The notes beneath the pieces were generated by a model. That model saw nothing but the letters and a program-made list of their open reading frames with translations. It had not been told where the DNA came from and did not search any database. Shown here one piece after another: positions 1 to 7,424 of a stretch of 8,304 nucleotides of DNA. Every line of letters starts with the position of its first letter. The first letter of the stretch is position 1. The stretch is from Bryobacterales bacterium (GTDB lineage Bacteria > Acidobacteriota > Terriglobia > Bryobacterales > Bryobacteraceae): assembly GCA_003487005.1 (NCBI GenBank), contig DNFG01000278.1, forward strand, positions 1 to 8,304. Direction: 5' to 3'. A program made the position numbers and the translations under genes.

Positions 1-139
1 CTTCCCCCTCGCACCCTCCTCATCCTCCTCGCCTTCGTCGCCGTCGCCGCCACCTCTTTCCTGCTCGGCTCTTCCCCCTCGCACCCTCCTCATCCTCCTC
101 GCCTTCGTCGCCGTCGCCGCCACCTCTTTCCTGCTCGGC
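1..139. repeat. 70-bp tandem duplication (two copies)
   Basis: Bases 1-69 recur exactly at 71-139. The next base differs between the copies (T at 70, G at 140), so the period is 70 bp with two copies. Each copy carries the coding sequence of a hydrophobic helix (residues LPPRTLLILL...). Because 70 is not a multiple of three, the copies read that helix in different frames: copy 1 in frame 1, copy 2 in frame 2. Only copy 2 is in phase with the downstream protein. The first copy begins exactly at base 1, so it may extend further upstream, or it may be an assembler artefact at a contig end. The identity of the copies means a very recent duplication or an assembly error. Confidence 0.9.
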
Positions 140-981
140 GCACACCTCCGTCCCGCTACTCCACCCGTCTCCGCGCAAGCCCCACCCCCCTCCAGTCACT
201 CCGTCCTCGAACACTTTCTCAATTCAACCACCGGCCCTGTCCACTTCGTCCCCTCCGACTCCGTCGTCAACCTCATCCAGAGCCTCACGAAGCAGCGGAT
301 CTCCTTTGAAGACTATCGCTCCCGCCTCGCCTTCGACCCCGATCGCGTCCCCTCCGGCCTGGATCCGGATCACTGGCGCTCCCTCGTCACCCGCGAACTC
401 CTCAACATCGGCGATGCCTCCATCGCCCTTCGCGCCCTCCGCGACTTTCCCCAACATGCACAACGCTTCCACTTTCTGCAGAGCCGGGACATCCAACTCC
501 GCGACCTTCGCTCGGGCAACTACATCTTTCTCGGTTCGGTCGCCGCGAACCCCTGGGTCAGCGTCTTCGAACCCCACCTGAACTTCCTCTACGACAATCA
601 GTTTCGCGGCCCGCAGCGCGGCTGGAAGAATTCTGCCCCGCAGGATGGTGAACAGGCGTGGTACCCCCCGGCACCTCCCGCCACTCTTTCGCCCAGGTCG
701 CCTGCCTGCCCAACCTCTCGCGCAGCGGCCTCGTCCTCCTCATCGCAGGAAATTCCCAACCCAACACCGAGGCCGCGGGCGAATTCGTCCTTTCTCCTCA
801 GTCCGCCTCCACCCTCGCTTCCGCCATCGGCGTCTCCAGTCTCAGGGAATCTCCCGGCTTTGACGTTCTCCTGTCCACCAGGCAGTCCGGCAACGCGTGG
901 CGCGTGACCGAAGTGGCCGCCTGCCGGATCCTCCCCAATGCCGTCTCCATGACCACCATTCCGGCCCCTCCCACCCAGTAA
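1..981 (+). pseudogene. 3' part of a membrane-anchored acidobacterial regulator-like protein, frame-disrupted
   Basis: The coding trace reads in frame 2 from the second repeat copy: a transmembrane helix (nt 71-139), a Pro/Ala/Ser-rich linker (about 140-200), then a folded domain with GNYIFLGS and NPWVSVFEPHLNF (around 515-580). At the C-run 664-669 the trace must move to frame 1, where VLLIAGNS, NTEAAGEF (763-786) and a C-terminus ending at TAA 979-981 follow naturally. Restoring one C gives a continuous WYPPGTSRHSF. Frame 2 alone runs into unrelated Pro/Ser-rich sequence and stops at TGA 905-907. Frame 1 cannot be used earlier because of TGA at 649-651. The combination of one membrane helix and a domain with an NPWV...F..NF segment and a TEAAGEF-type segment resembles acidobacterial proteins that often carry an N-terminal DNA-binding domain. 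That is recollection, not a search, and the N-terminus lies outside the window. The gene may be a true pseudogene, or an intact gene damaged by two sequence errors. Confidence 0.6.
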
Positions 982-995
982 CCGCACTCCGTCCT

Positions 996-1014
996 GCGAA
1001 ACCTTGCGTTTCGT
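996..1014 (+). terminator. Small hairpin after the first gene
   Basis: CGAAAC (997-1002) and GTTTCG (1008-1013) pair perfectly around a 5-nt loop, with one extra G-U pair outside. The hairpin lies 15 nt after the TAA at 979-981. A second small hairpin, GTGC-GCCC-GCAC, follows at 1017-1028. No T-tract follows either one, so termination is a weak inference. The 3' arm can instead pair with 1042-1048, which would make this a switchable structure (see findings). Confidence 0.25.
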
Positions 1015-1068
1015 TCGTGCGCCCGCACTCAAATCAGGGCAAACGAAAAGCAAAACGTATTCGCTATT

Positions 1069-1082
1069 CTATCCCCGGATAG
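1069..1082. promoter_or_regulatory. Dyad upstream of the receptor gene, possible operator
   Basis: CTATCC and GGATAG are perfect inverted copies separated by CC, located about 95 nt before the receptor start in an AT-richer stretch. Just upstream are two similar direct motifs, GCAAACG (1039-1045) and GCAAAACG (1050-1057), spaced 11 bp apart, about one helical turn. Such an arrangement can bind a dimeric regulator, but no specific family is recognised and short dyads also occur by chance. Confidence 0.2.
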
Positions 1083-1120
1083 CCGGTAAGTAATCCATAC
1101 ATTAAATCGCGTAAAAAGGC

Positions 1121-1148
1121 TTGACACCCTCTTTCAAGTGGATCTACC
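1121..1148 (+). promoter_or_regulatory. Candidate promoter for the receptor gene
   Basis: A perfect -35 hexamer TTGACA lies at 1121-1126 after an A-rich stretch. The best -10 at 16-bp spacing is TCTACC (1143-1148), which matches the consensus at only three of six positions. The element would place the transcript start about 20 nt before the ATG at 1175. The TTG of this box also opens the reading frame of the receptor gene, which can mislead start calling. Confidence 0.25.
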
Positions 1149-1174
1149 CTCAGCCAGATGGTGGTTCCCTCGAA

Positions 1175-4100
1175 ATGACACAGAATAAACTGTTCCAATC
1201 CTGCGCTTTCGCGCTGATGGTGTGCCTCGCCTGCAGTGTTGCCGAGGCCCAGACAATCACAGGTTCGATCACTGGGACGGTGACGGATCCGACTGGTGCG
1301 GTAGTCCCTGGCGCAAGGATATCGGCAACGAATAGCGCCACGAACATCAGCTATACCGGCGCGTCCAACGACGCAGGCATCTACAGCATCCTCTTTCTCC
1401 CTCCCGGCGCATACAAACTGACAGTGGAAATGTCCGGATTCAAGACCGCCACGATTAGCGATCTCAGAATCCTCGGGAACCAGGTCAGCCGCGTCGACGC
1501 AGCCCTTGAGATCGGCGAATCCGTTCAGACCGTCGAGGTCACCGGCGTCGCCCCCGTTCTCCAGTCCGAATCGACACAGACGGGCGATACCCTGACCTCA
1601 ACCAAACTCACGGCCCTGCCCCTCAAAAGCAGGAACTTCGTCTCCCTCACGCTCCTCGTGCCCGGTTCCGTTTCGCCAAACCCCGAGGGGATGAACAACC
1701 GCTTTGGCGCCCGCCCCTACGTGAATGGAAACCGCGAGCAAACCAATAACTTCATGCTCGACGGCGTCGACGTCAACGACTCCATCGATAACCGCGTCGG
1801 CTACTCCCCCAACGTCGACGCCCTGGAAGAAGTCAAAGTCCTCACCGGCAATGCCGCCGCGGACTACGGCAACGCCGGCGGCGCCACCGTGATGATGACC
1901 CTCAAAAGTGGCACCAATGAATTTCGTGGCAACCTCTTCCACTTCCTGAGAAACGATAAACTCGACGCCAACGGCTTCTTCCGCAATCGCAGTGCGGCCA
2001 CCGCCACACGCACCGGCTTCAAACGCAACATTTTCGGCGGCACCCTCGGCGGCCCCATCAAGTCCGATAAGGCGTTCTTCTTCGTCGATTACGAAGGTAC
2101 CGAACAGCGCGCCGGCGGCCCCGGCAACGCCACCGTCGCCCCGCAGGCCTGGCGCGACGGGGATCTCAGCGCTTTCCCCAACGTCGTCGTCGATCCAACA
2201 ACCGGCGTCGCTTTTCCCAATAAACAGATCCCCCAGTCGCGCATCGTCAATCCCGTGGCCCGCAAGCTCTTCGGCGATCCCGCACTCTATCCGCTCCCCA
2301 ATCAGCCCGGCGTGGGTGCCCTCGGGCAAACCAACAACTACGGCTCATCCACTGCCAGCACCCAGAAGAACCACCAGGGTGATATCAAACTCGACTACCG
2401 CCTCTCCGCCAAGGACTCCCTCTCCGGACGCTGGTCCATCGGCTCCTATGAGAGCTTCGGCAGCCGCGCCGCTCTCCCCACCTCGATGACCAGTGGCCAG
2501 GAAGGTCCCACCCAGTCCGTCGTCCTCAATTGGGTCCGCACCTTCTCCCCCTCCATCGTCAACGAGGCCCGCGCCGCCTTCTCCCGCATCGTCATCAACG
2601 ACACCGCCGTCGACTGGTCCGGCCAGTTGGGCGAAAACGGCAACCAGGCGTTCGGTATCCCCGGTGGTCAGGCCATCCCCGGCCTCAGCTCCGTCACGCT
2701 CGGCGACGGCCTCACCGCCGTCGGCTCCGCCGCTACCATCAGCAACACCGCCGACAATAAATTCATTTACTACAACAACCTCACCTGGCAGAGCGGCCGC
2801 CACCTGCTCAAGATGGGCGGCCAATTCACCCGCTATCAGCAGAACCGCTACTACGCAGGTAATAACGGCGCTCTCGGCCTGTTCGTCTACTCCGCCAATT
2901 ATTCGGGCCTCGCCTACGGCGATTTTCTCCTCGACCAGCTCTCCCGTAAGGGCCGCGGCGCCGCCACCGGCATGTGGGGCCACCGTAGCTGGCGCTCCGC
3001 CCTCTTCGTCCAGGACGACTGGAAAATCACCAGAAACCTCACCCTCAATTTCGGCCTCCGCTGGGAATACATGGAGCCTCTCTACGAGGTCAACGACCGC
3101 CAGGTCAACGTCAACACCTTCACCGGCGAACTCATCTTCCCCGGTCAGGGCGGACTCGGCCGGTCCACCTATAACGGCTACGCCAAACAGTTCATGCCTC
3201 GCTTCGGCTTCGCCTGGACCCCCGGCGGCTTCGGCAACAAACTCGTCGTCCGCGGCGGTTACGCCTACATGAGCTTCATGGAGGGCACCGGCGCCAACCT
3301 GCGCCTCCCTCTCAATCCCCCCTTCTTCCTCGAAACCGACTTCAGCTACGACGTACGCACCCCAGGTACCATCACCACCGGCTTCGCCGACGTCGTCGCC
3401 GCCGACCTCCGCCTCGATATGCCCCGCCCCGCCGGCACCGTCGTCCCTCAACTCCAGGGCCGCGCCTGGGATCTCAACCTCCGTCCCCAAACCACCTCCC
3501 AGATCAACTTCACCCTCGAATATCAACTCGATCGCGCCACCTCCATCTCCGCCGGCTATGTCGCTCAGAAAGGCACCCACCTCGTCGCACCCCATGAAGC
3601 GAATCAGCCCCTGCCCGGGTCCGGCCCCTTCTCCACCTGGTCCAATCTCAATCTCCGCCGCCCTCTCATCAACGTCCTTCCCAATCTCGGCAACATCGCC
3701 CTCACCGAAGCCTCCGCCACCATGGATTACCACTCCCTCCAGGTCATGGCTCGCCGCCGGTTCGCCGCGGGCCTCGACTTCATGGTCAGCTACACCTACG
3801 GCAAGACCCTCACCGATAACCTCGGCTATTACGGCAGCGGCCTCACCTCCGGCGAAGGCGCCTACTGGCAGAATGCCTACGACCGCCGCGCCAACCGCGG
3901 CCTCGCCTTCTTCGATGTCCGCAATAACCTCACCGTCGGCGGTACCTACGACCTCCCCGTCGGCAAGGGCCAGAAGGTCAACATCGACGATAGCCTCGTT
4001 AACCAGTTCCTCGGCGGCTGGAACCTCAACTACAACATGGCCCTCCGCTCCGGCCTCCCCATCACCGTCCGCGCCGTCGACCGCACCGGCCAGGCCGTCC

Positions 4101-4519
4101 GCGGCAACGTCCGCGCCAACCGCTACCGCACCCTCGTCGTCAACGAATCCATGCGGAATGTCGACAATTGGTTCGGCCTCCCCATCGCCACCGCCGAACG
4201 CACTGCCTTCTTCTGCGCAGCAGGGATCGACAACGGCCAGTGCCCCTACGGCCAACCCGCCGACGGCTCCTTCGGGAACTCCTCCATCGGCACGGAACGC
4301 GGCCCCGGCTTCTTCAACCTCGACCTGTCGGTCGGTAAGAAATTCAATCTCTCCGAGCGGCGCTACTTCGATTTCCGCGCTGAGTTCTTCAACATCCTGA
4401 ACACGGTGTCGTGGGCGCCTCCGGGGGCCAATCTCTCTACGCCCGCCAGCTTCGGCGTCATCGGCAGCCAGGTCCAGAACCCCCGCCAGATCCAGTTCGG
4501 CTTGAAGTTCTACTTCTGA
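1175..4519 (+). CDS. TonB-dependent-receptor-like outer-membrane protein with N-terminal carboxypeptidase-regulatory-like domain
   Basis: This 1114-aa protein is predicted to sit in the outer membrane and import a large or scarce ligand, probably a glycan, peptide or chelate; the substrate cannot be read from sequence. Residues 1-25 are a classical signal peptide (MTQNKLF..., cleavage after AEA, mature start QTITG). Residues about 27-115 form a carboxypeptidase-regulatory-like beta domain (GSITGTVTDPTGAVVPGA, then LPPGAYKLTVEMSGF). Residues about 116-245 are a plug-like domain, with LPLKSRNF and FMLDGVDVND. The rest is a barrel with many aromatic strands, ending in FGLKFYF, the usual C-terminal aromatic signature for outer-membrane insertion. 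No clear TonB box is seen, which is common in this Oar-like group. The ATG at 1175 is preferred over an in-frame TTG at 1121, because the TTG adds 18 polar residues before the signal peptide and lies in a -35-like box. The ribosome site is weak (GGTGG, 1160-1164). No SusD-type lipoprotein gene is next to it. Confidence 0.9.
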   Translation: MTQNKLFQSCAFALMVCLACSVAEAQTITGSITGTVTDPTGAVVPGARISATNSATNISYTGASNDAGIYSILFLPPGAYKLTVEMSGFKTATISDLRILGNQVSRVDAALEIGESVQTVEVTGVAPVLQSESTQTGDTLTSTKLTALPLKSRNFVSLTLLVPGSVSPNPEGMNNRFGARPYVNGNREQTNNFMLDGVDVNDSIDNRVGYSPNVDALEEVKVLTGNAAADYGNAGGATVMMTLKSGTNEFRGNLFHFLRNDKLDANGFFRNRSAATATRTGFKRNIFGGTLGGPIKSDKAFFFVDYEGTEQRAGGPGNATVAPQAWRDGDLSAFPNVVVDPTTGVAFPNKQIPQSRIVNPVARKLFGDPALYPLPNQPGVGALGQTNNYGSSTASTQKNHQGDIKLDYRLSAKDSLSGRWSIGSYESFGSRAALPTSMTSGQEGPTQSVVLNWVRTFSPSIVNEARAAFSRIVINDTAVDWSGQLGENGNQAFGIPGGQAIPGLSSVTLGDGLTAVGSAATISNTADNKFIYYNNLTWQSGRHLLKMGGQFTRYQQNRYYAGNNGALGLFVYSANYSGLAYGDFLLDQLSRKGRGAATGMWGHRSWRSALFVQDDWKITRNLTLNFGLRWEYMEPLYEVNDRQVNVNTFTGELIFPGQGGLGRSTYNGYAKQFMPRFGFAWTPGGFGNKLVVRGGYAYMSFMEGTGANLRLPLNPPFFLETDFSYDVRTPGTITTGFADVVAADLRLDMPRPAGTVVPQLQGRAWDLNLRPQTTSQINFTLEYQLDRATSISAGYVAQKGTHLVAPHEANQPLPGSGPFSTWSNLNLRRPLINVLPNLGNIALTEASATMDYHSLQVMARRRFAAGLDFMVSYTYGKTLTDNLGYYGSGLTSGEGAYWQNAYDRRANRGLAFFDVRNNLTVGGTYDLPVGKGQKVNIDDSLVNQFLGGWNLNYNMALRSGLPITVRAVDRTGQAVRGNVRANRYRTLVVNESMRNVDNWFGLPIATAERTAFFCAAGIDNGQCPYGQPADGSFGNSSIGTERGPGFFNLDLSVGKKFNLSERRYFDFRAEFFNILNTVSWAPPGANLSTPASFGVIGSQVQNPRQIQFGLKFYF

Positions 4520-4529
4520 TCCAACTCCC

Positions 4530-4561
4530 GCCGGGGGGCCTGCCAGACCAGGTCTCCCGGC
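4530..4561 (+). terminator. Strong GC-rich hairpin after the receptor gene
   Basis: The arms 4530-4542 and 4549-4561 form a 13-bp stem with 11 Watson-Crick and two G-U pairs around a 6-nt loop (CCAGAC). It starts 10 nt after the TGA of the receptor gene. There is no long T-run behind it (CATTCCTCC follows), so it would be a hairpin-type terminator without a proper U-tract, or an mRNA 3'-end stabiliser. Its position directly after the stop codon and its length make it unlikely to be chance. Confidence 0.6.
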
Positions 4562-4683
4562 CATTCCTCCAGGCGCCCAGGCATTCTTCCGGCAAGCCGT
4601 CCGCTCCACCGCTCCCGCCAGACTCGCACCCCGCGTTTTCACCCTTGACCGATACCCCCCGCCCCCTCCCCGGCGCCGCCGCC

Positions 4684-4722
4684 CAAATATGATCCATTAC
4701 GATAAAGCGACCCGTTTTTCTG
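4684..4722 (+). promoter_or_regulatory. AT-rich patch, candidate promoter of the permease gene
   Basis: Inside an otherwise GC-rich spacer there is a short AT-rich patch with TATGAT (4688-4693, five of six -10 consensus positions) and TACGAT (4698-4703, four of six). No convincing -35 lies 15-19 bp upstream of either; a TTGACC at 4645-4650 is too far away. The patch is the only promoter-like composition between the hairpin at 4530-4561 and the permease start. The expected leader would be 70-80 nt. Confidence 0.25.
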
Positions 4723-4765
4723 AATGAAGAGAACATCCGGCCCCTGCGATCCGTCTTACCCAGTC

Positions 4766-4777
4766 AGGAGCGCTCCT
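4766..4777 (+). promoter_or_regulatory. Ribosome binding site embedded in a perfect 12-bp palindrome
   Basis: AGGAG (4766-4770) lies 7 nt before ATG 4778, a near-ideal Shine-Dalgarno arrangement, and it decides the start of the permease gene. The whole segment AGGAGCGCTCCT is its own reverse complement and abuts the start codon. In RNA it could fold into a 4-bp stem with a GCGC loop that partly hides the ribosome site; in DNA it is a symmetric protein-binding candidate. Confidence 0.7.
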
Positions 4778-7240
4778 ATGCTAACCGGCATTCTGCAAGA
4801 CTTCACCCACGCGGCACGCGTTTTCAGAAAATCCCCGCTGTTCACCCTCGCCGCCGCTGGCACTCTCGCCCTCGGCATAGGGGCCGCCACCACCATCTTC
4901 GCCCTCCTTAACGGCGTCCTCCTGCGCCCCCTCCCCTACCCTGATCCGGACCGCCTTGCCCTGATCTGGGAAACCAGCGAACGGATGCGACAGATGCTCG
5001 GTTATCGCGAGATCCCGGCCAGCCCCATGATGGCCCAACTCTGGCGCGAACAGGCCCGCTCGCTCGAGCAGGTCGGCCTGTTCTCGGGCGTCCGGCACAA
5101 CTTCGCGGGCGAGGGCCCGGCCGAGCGCCTCCGCGGTGCCCGCGTCACCAGTGGCGTCTTCGGCGCTCTCGGCATCCACCCCGTGATGGGCCGCGTCATT
5201 GACGCCGCGGAAGAAGTACCAGGGCGCGACGGGGTCATCGTCCTCAGCTACGGCCTGTGGGAGAGCCGCTTCCAGAAATCGCCCTCCATTGTCGGCGAGC
5301 GGATTCGCGTCGACGACACGGAACTCACCGTCATCGGCGTCATGCCCCCCGGTTTTAACTTCCCGCGCGGCTCCGAACACGTCTCCGACAGCCGCATCCC
5401 CGAGGAAACCCAATTCTGGCGCCCCCTCGCCCTCTCCCCGGCAGAGAAGAAAAACCTGGGCAACCACTCCATCGGGACCATCGCCCGCCTCCGGCACGGC
5501 GCTTCTGCCGTCCAGTCCCAGCAGGAACTCGCCTCGCTTTCCCTGGGACTCTATTCCCAGGTGAGCCCCGCCGCCGCAAAGGAGTTCCAGGTGGCCGTGA
5601 ATCCCTACAGGGAACAGATGGTCGCCCGCACCCGCCCCGCGATCTTGATGCTCGGCGCCGCCGTGCTCCTGCTGCTCCTCGTCGCGTGCGTCAACGTCGC
5701 CGGACTCCTCGTGGTCCAGTCCATTGCTCGCCGCCGTGAAATGGCCCTGCGCGCGGCCGTTGGCGCCGCGCCTGCGCGCCTCGCCCGGCAGGTGCTCGCC
5801 GAAAGCCTTCTCTTGGGCGCCGCGGGCGCGCTCGGCGGCGCTCTCCTCGCGCTCTGGGGCGTCCATCTCATCAGGAGCCTCGCCGGCGGACTCCTCCCTC
5901 GATTCGAGACCGTCTCCGTCGACTCCCACTCTCTGGGCTTCGCCATCCTCGTTTCGCTCGCCACCGCCTGCCTCTTCGGCCTCGCGCCCGCCTTGAGCTC
6001 CATCCGGGTCGACCTCGCCGGAACCCTCAAGGAGTCCGGCCGCGCCAGCGGTACCGCCGGCCACCACCGGCTCCGCACCGCTCTCGTCGTCGCCCAGATC
6101 TCCCTCTCCATGGTGCTGCTCAGCGGCTCGGGCCTGCTCCTCCGTAGCTTCTGGCAACTCATGCAGGCCGAACGCGGGTTCCAGGTCGCCGGCGTCCTCA
6201 CCATGCGCATCCCCCTGCCCCGTTATCAATACCCCGAGCCCACACAGCGCCACGCCTTCTTGAATGAAGTGCTGCGCAACGTCCAGAACCTGCCCATGGT
6301 CGAGAGCGCCGGACTCGTCAATCAATTGCCTCTCACCGGCGAAGACAATATTCATGCCATCCGCATCGAGGGCCGCTCGGCCCGCGCCGCCGAGGAACCC
6401 ATCGCGGAAGTCCGCGAAACCACCCCCGGCTACTTCGCTACCCTCCGCACCCCTCTGCGCCGCGGCCGCTGGCTCACCGCTGCGGACGGAGCCTCCGCCG
6501 CCCACGTCGCCGTCGTCAGTGAAACCATGGCCAGCACGTTTTGGCCCGCTGAGGATCCCATCGGCAAGCGCTTCATCATGGGCGAGCGCGCCGGCGCCCC
6601 CTGGATCACCGTCGTCGGCGTCTGCGCCGACGCCCGCCAGGCCCGGCTCGACAAAGCCCCCCACCCTCAGTTCTACATCCCTTTCGAAATCAGTAACTCC
6701 ACCGAAATGACACTCGCCGTCCGCTCATCCATGCATCCTGAAGCCATCACCGCCGCCATCCGCGCCGCCGTCCGCCGGTTGGACAGCAGCCAGCCCCTCA
6801 CCCAGATCAAAACCCTCGATCAGATCCTCGACGAGGGTATCGCCGACCGGAAGCTTCAGACCTTCGTACTGCTCTGCTTCGCTGTCTTTGCCCTCCTCCT
6901 GTCGGCCGTCGGACTCCACGGCATCATCGCCTTCGCCGTCGCCCAGCGAACCCGCGAGTTCGGCATCCGGCTCGCCCTCGGCGCCGGTAAACAGCAAATC
7001 TTTTCCCTGGTCGCCGGTCACGGCCTCAGGGTCGCCCTCGGCGGCGTCGTGCTCGGCCTCGCCTGCGCCTTCGCCGCGGGCAGACTCCTCTCCGGTTTCC
7101 TGTACGGAGTGCAGCCCACCGACACCGCCACATTCGCCGCCGTCACCGGACTCATGGTGCTTTGCACCGCCGTCGCCACCCTCGGGCCCGCCGTCCGCGC
7201 GATGAGACTGGATCCCATCCGCACTCTCCGCGACGAGTGA
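4778..7240 (+). CDS. ADOP-family (acidobacterial duplicated orphan permease) FtsX/MacB-type membrane protein
   Basis: This 820-aa inner-membrane protein is built of two tandem MacB-like permease halves. Half one: membrane helix about 21-49 (LALGIGAATTIFALLNGVLL) followed by LRPLPYPDPDRL, a periplasmic domain to about 280, then helices at about 285-310, 335-365 and 387-409, with the coupling-type motif ARRREMALRAAVGA between the first two. Half two: helix about 431-458, a second periplasmic domain, then helices about 695-723, 744-772 and 783-810, with RTREFGIRLALGAG. This gives eight predicted helices. MacB relatives need an ABC ATPase and transmit force across the membrane; ADOP proteins characteristically have no ATPase gene beside them, and none is seen here. 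Their substrate and energy source are unknown to me. It lacks the EEI...-type cytoplasmic extension of 60-80 residues that many ADOPs carry before the first helix. The start at 4778 is chosen over the in-frame ATG at 4724 because of its ideal ribosome site and the natural N-terminus MLTGILQDFTHAARVFRKSP. Confidence 0.9.
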   Translation: MLTGILQDFTHAARVFRKSPLFTLAAAGTLALGIGAATTIFALLNGVLLRPLPYPDPDRLALIWETSERMRQMLGYREIPASPMMAQLWREQARSLEQVGLFSGVRHNFAGEGPAERLRGARVTSGVFGALGIHPVMGRVIDAAEEVPGRDGVIVLSYGLWESRFQKSPSIVGERIRVDDTELTVIGVMPPGFNFPRGSEHVSDSRIPEETQFWRPLALSPAEKKNLGNHSIGTIARLRHGASAVQSQQELASLSLGLYSQVSPAAAKEFQVAVNPYREQMVARTRPAILMLGAAVLLLLLVACVNVAGLLVVQSIARRREMALRAAVGAAPARLARQVLAESLLLGAAGALGGALLALWGVHLIRSLAGGLLPRFETVSVDSHSLGFAILVSLATACLFGLAPALSSIRVDLAGTLKESGRASGTAGHHRLRTALVVAQISLSMVLLSGSGLLLRSFWQLMQAERGFQVAGVLTMRIPLPRYQYPEPTQRHAFLNEVLRNVQNLPMVESAGLVNQLPLTGEDNIHAIRIEGRSARAAEEPIAEVRETTPGYFATLRTPLRRGRWLTAADGASAAHVAVVSETMASTFWPAEDPIGKRFIMGERAGAPWITVVGVCADARQARLDKAPHPQFYIPFEISNSTEMTLAVRSSMHPEAITAAIRAAVRRLDSSQPLTQIKTLDQILDEGIADRKLQTFVLLCFAVFALLLSAVGLHGIIAFAVAQRTREFGIRLALGAGKQQIFSLVAGHGLRVALGGVVLGLACAFAAGRLLSGFLYGVQPTDTATFAAVTGLMVLCTAVATLGPAVRAMRLDPIRTLRDE

Positions 7241-7424
7241 GCCGCACCCCCTGAACTGCCTGTCGCCGATTCTCGTGCGGCGCACCCTGGAGATAGAACG
7301 AAGTCCCCCGGCTCCACCCGATTCGTGTGAGCGAGTGCCGCGGCTGCGAATTGTGCCGGCGTTTTCCGTTTATCCAGATGACCGTTGTTTTCGGGAACGA
7401 TCTGGTGAAAGGAACTTGGAGCCG

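Noticed and set aside
2345..4642. Very long open frame on the minus strand opposite the receptor gene
   Set aside because: Its translation is a Gly/Ala/Glu/Val/Asp-rich low-complexity product, the expected mirror of C-ending codons on the + strand, with no domain signature. It is a shadow of the receptor gene.
4724..4777. ATG at 4724 as the permease start
   Set aside because: It has no ribosome site and adds 18 polar residues before a typical ADOP N-terminus, while ATG 4778 has AGGAG at 7 nt spacing.
4781..6664. Long open frame on the minus strand opposite the permease gene
   Set aside because: It has the same Gly/Glu/Ala/Asp-rich mirror composition, and the + strand clearly encodes a conserved membrane protein over the same interval.
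7241..7281. Inverted repeat GCCGCAC (7241-7247) / GTGCGGC (7275-7281) after the permease as a terminator
   Set aside because: Only 7 bp pair across a 27-nt loop and no T-run follows. It could contribute to a structure but is too weak to call.
7275..7424. GTG at 7275 as the start of the last complete gene
   Set aside because: It lies in the inverted repeat just described, has no ribosome site, and adds about 50 residues of Arg/Pro-rich sequence unlike the rest; ATG 7425 or 7464 fits better.
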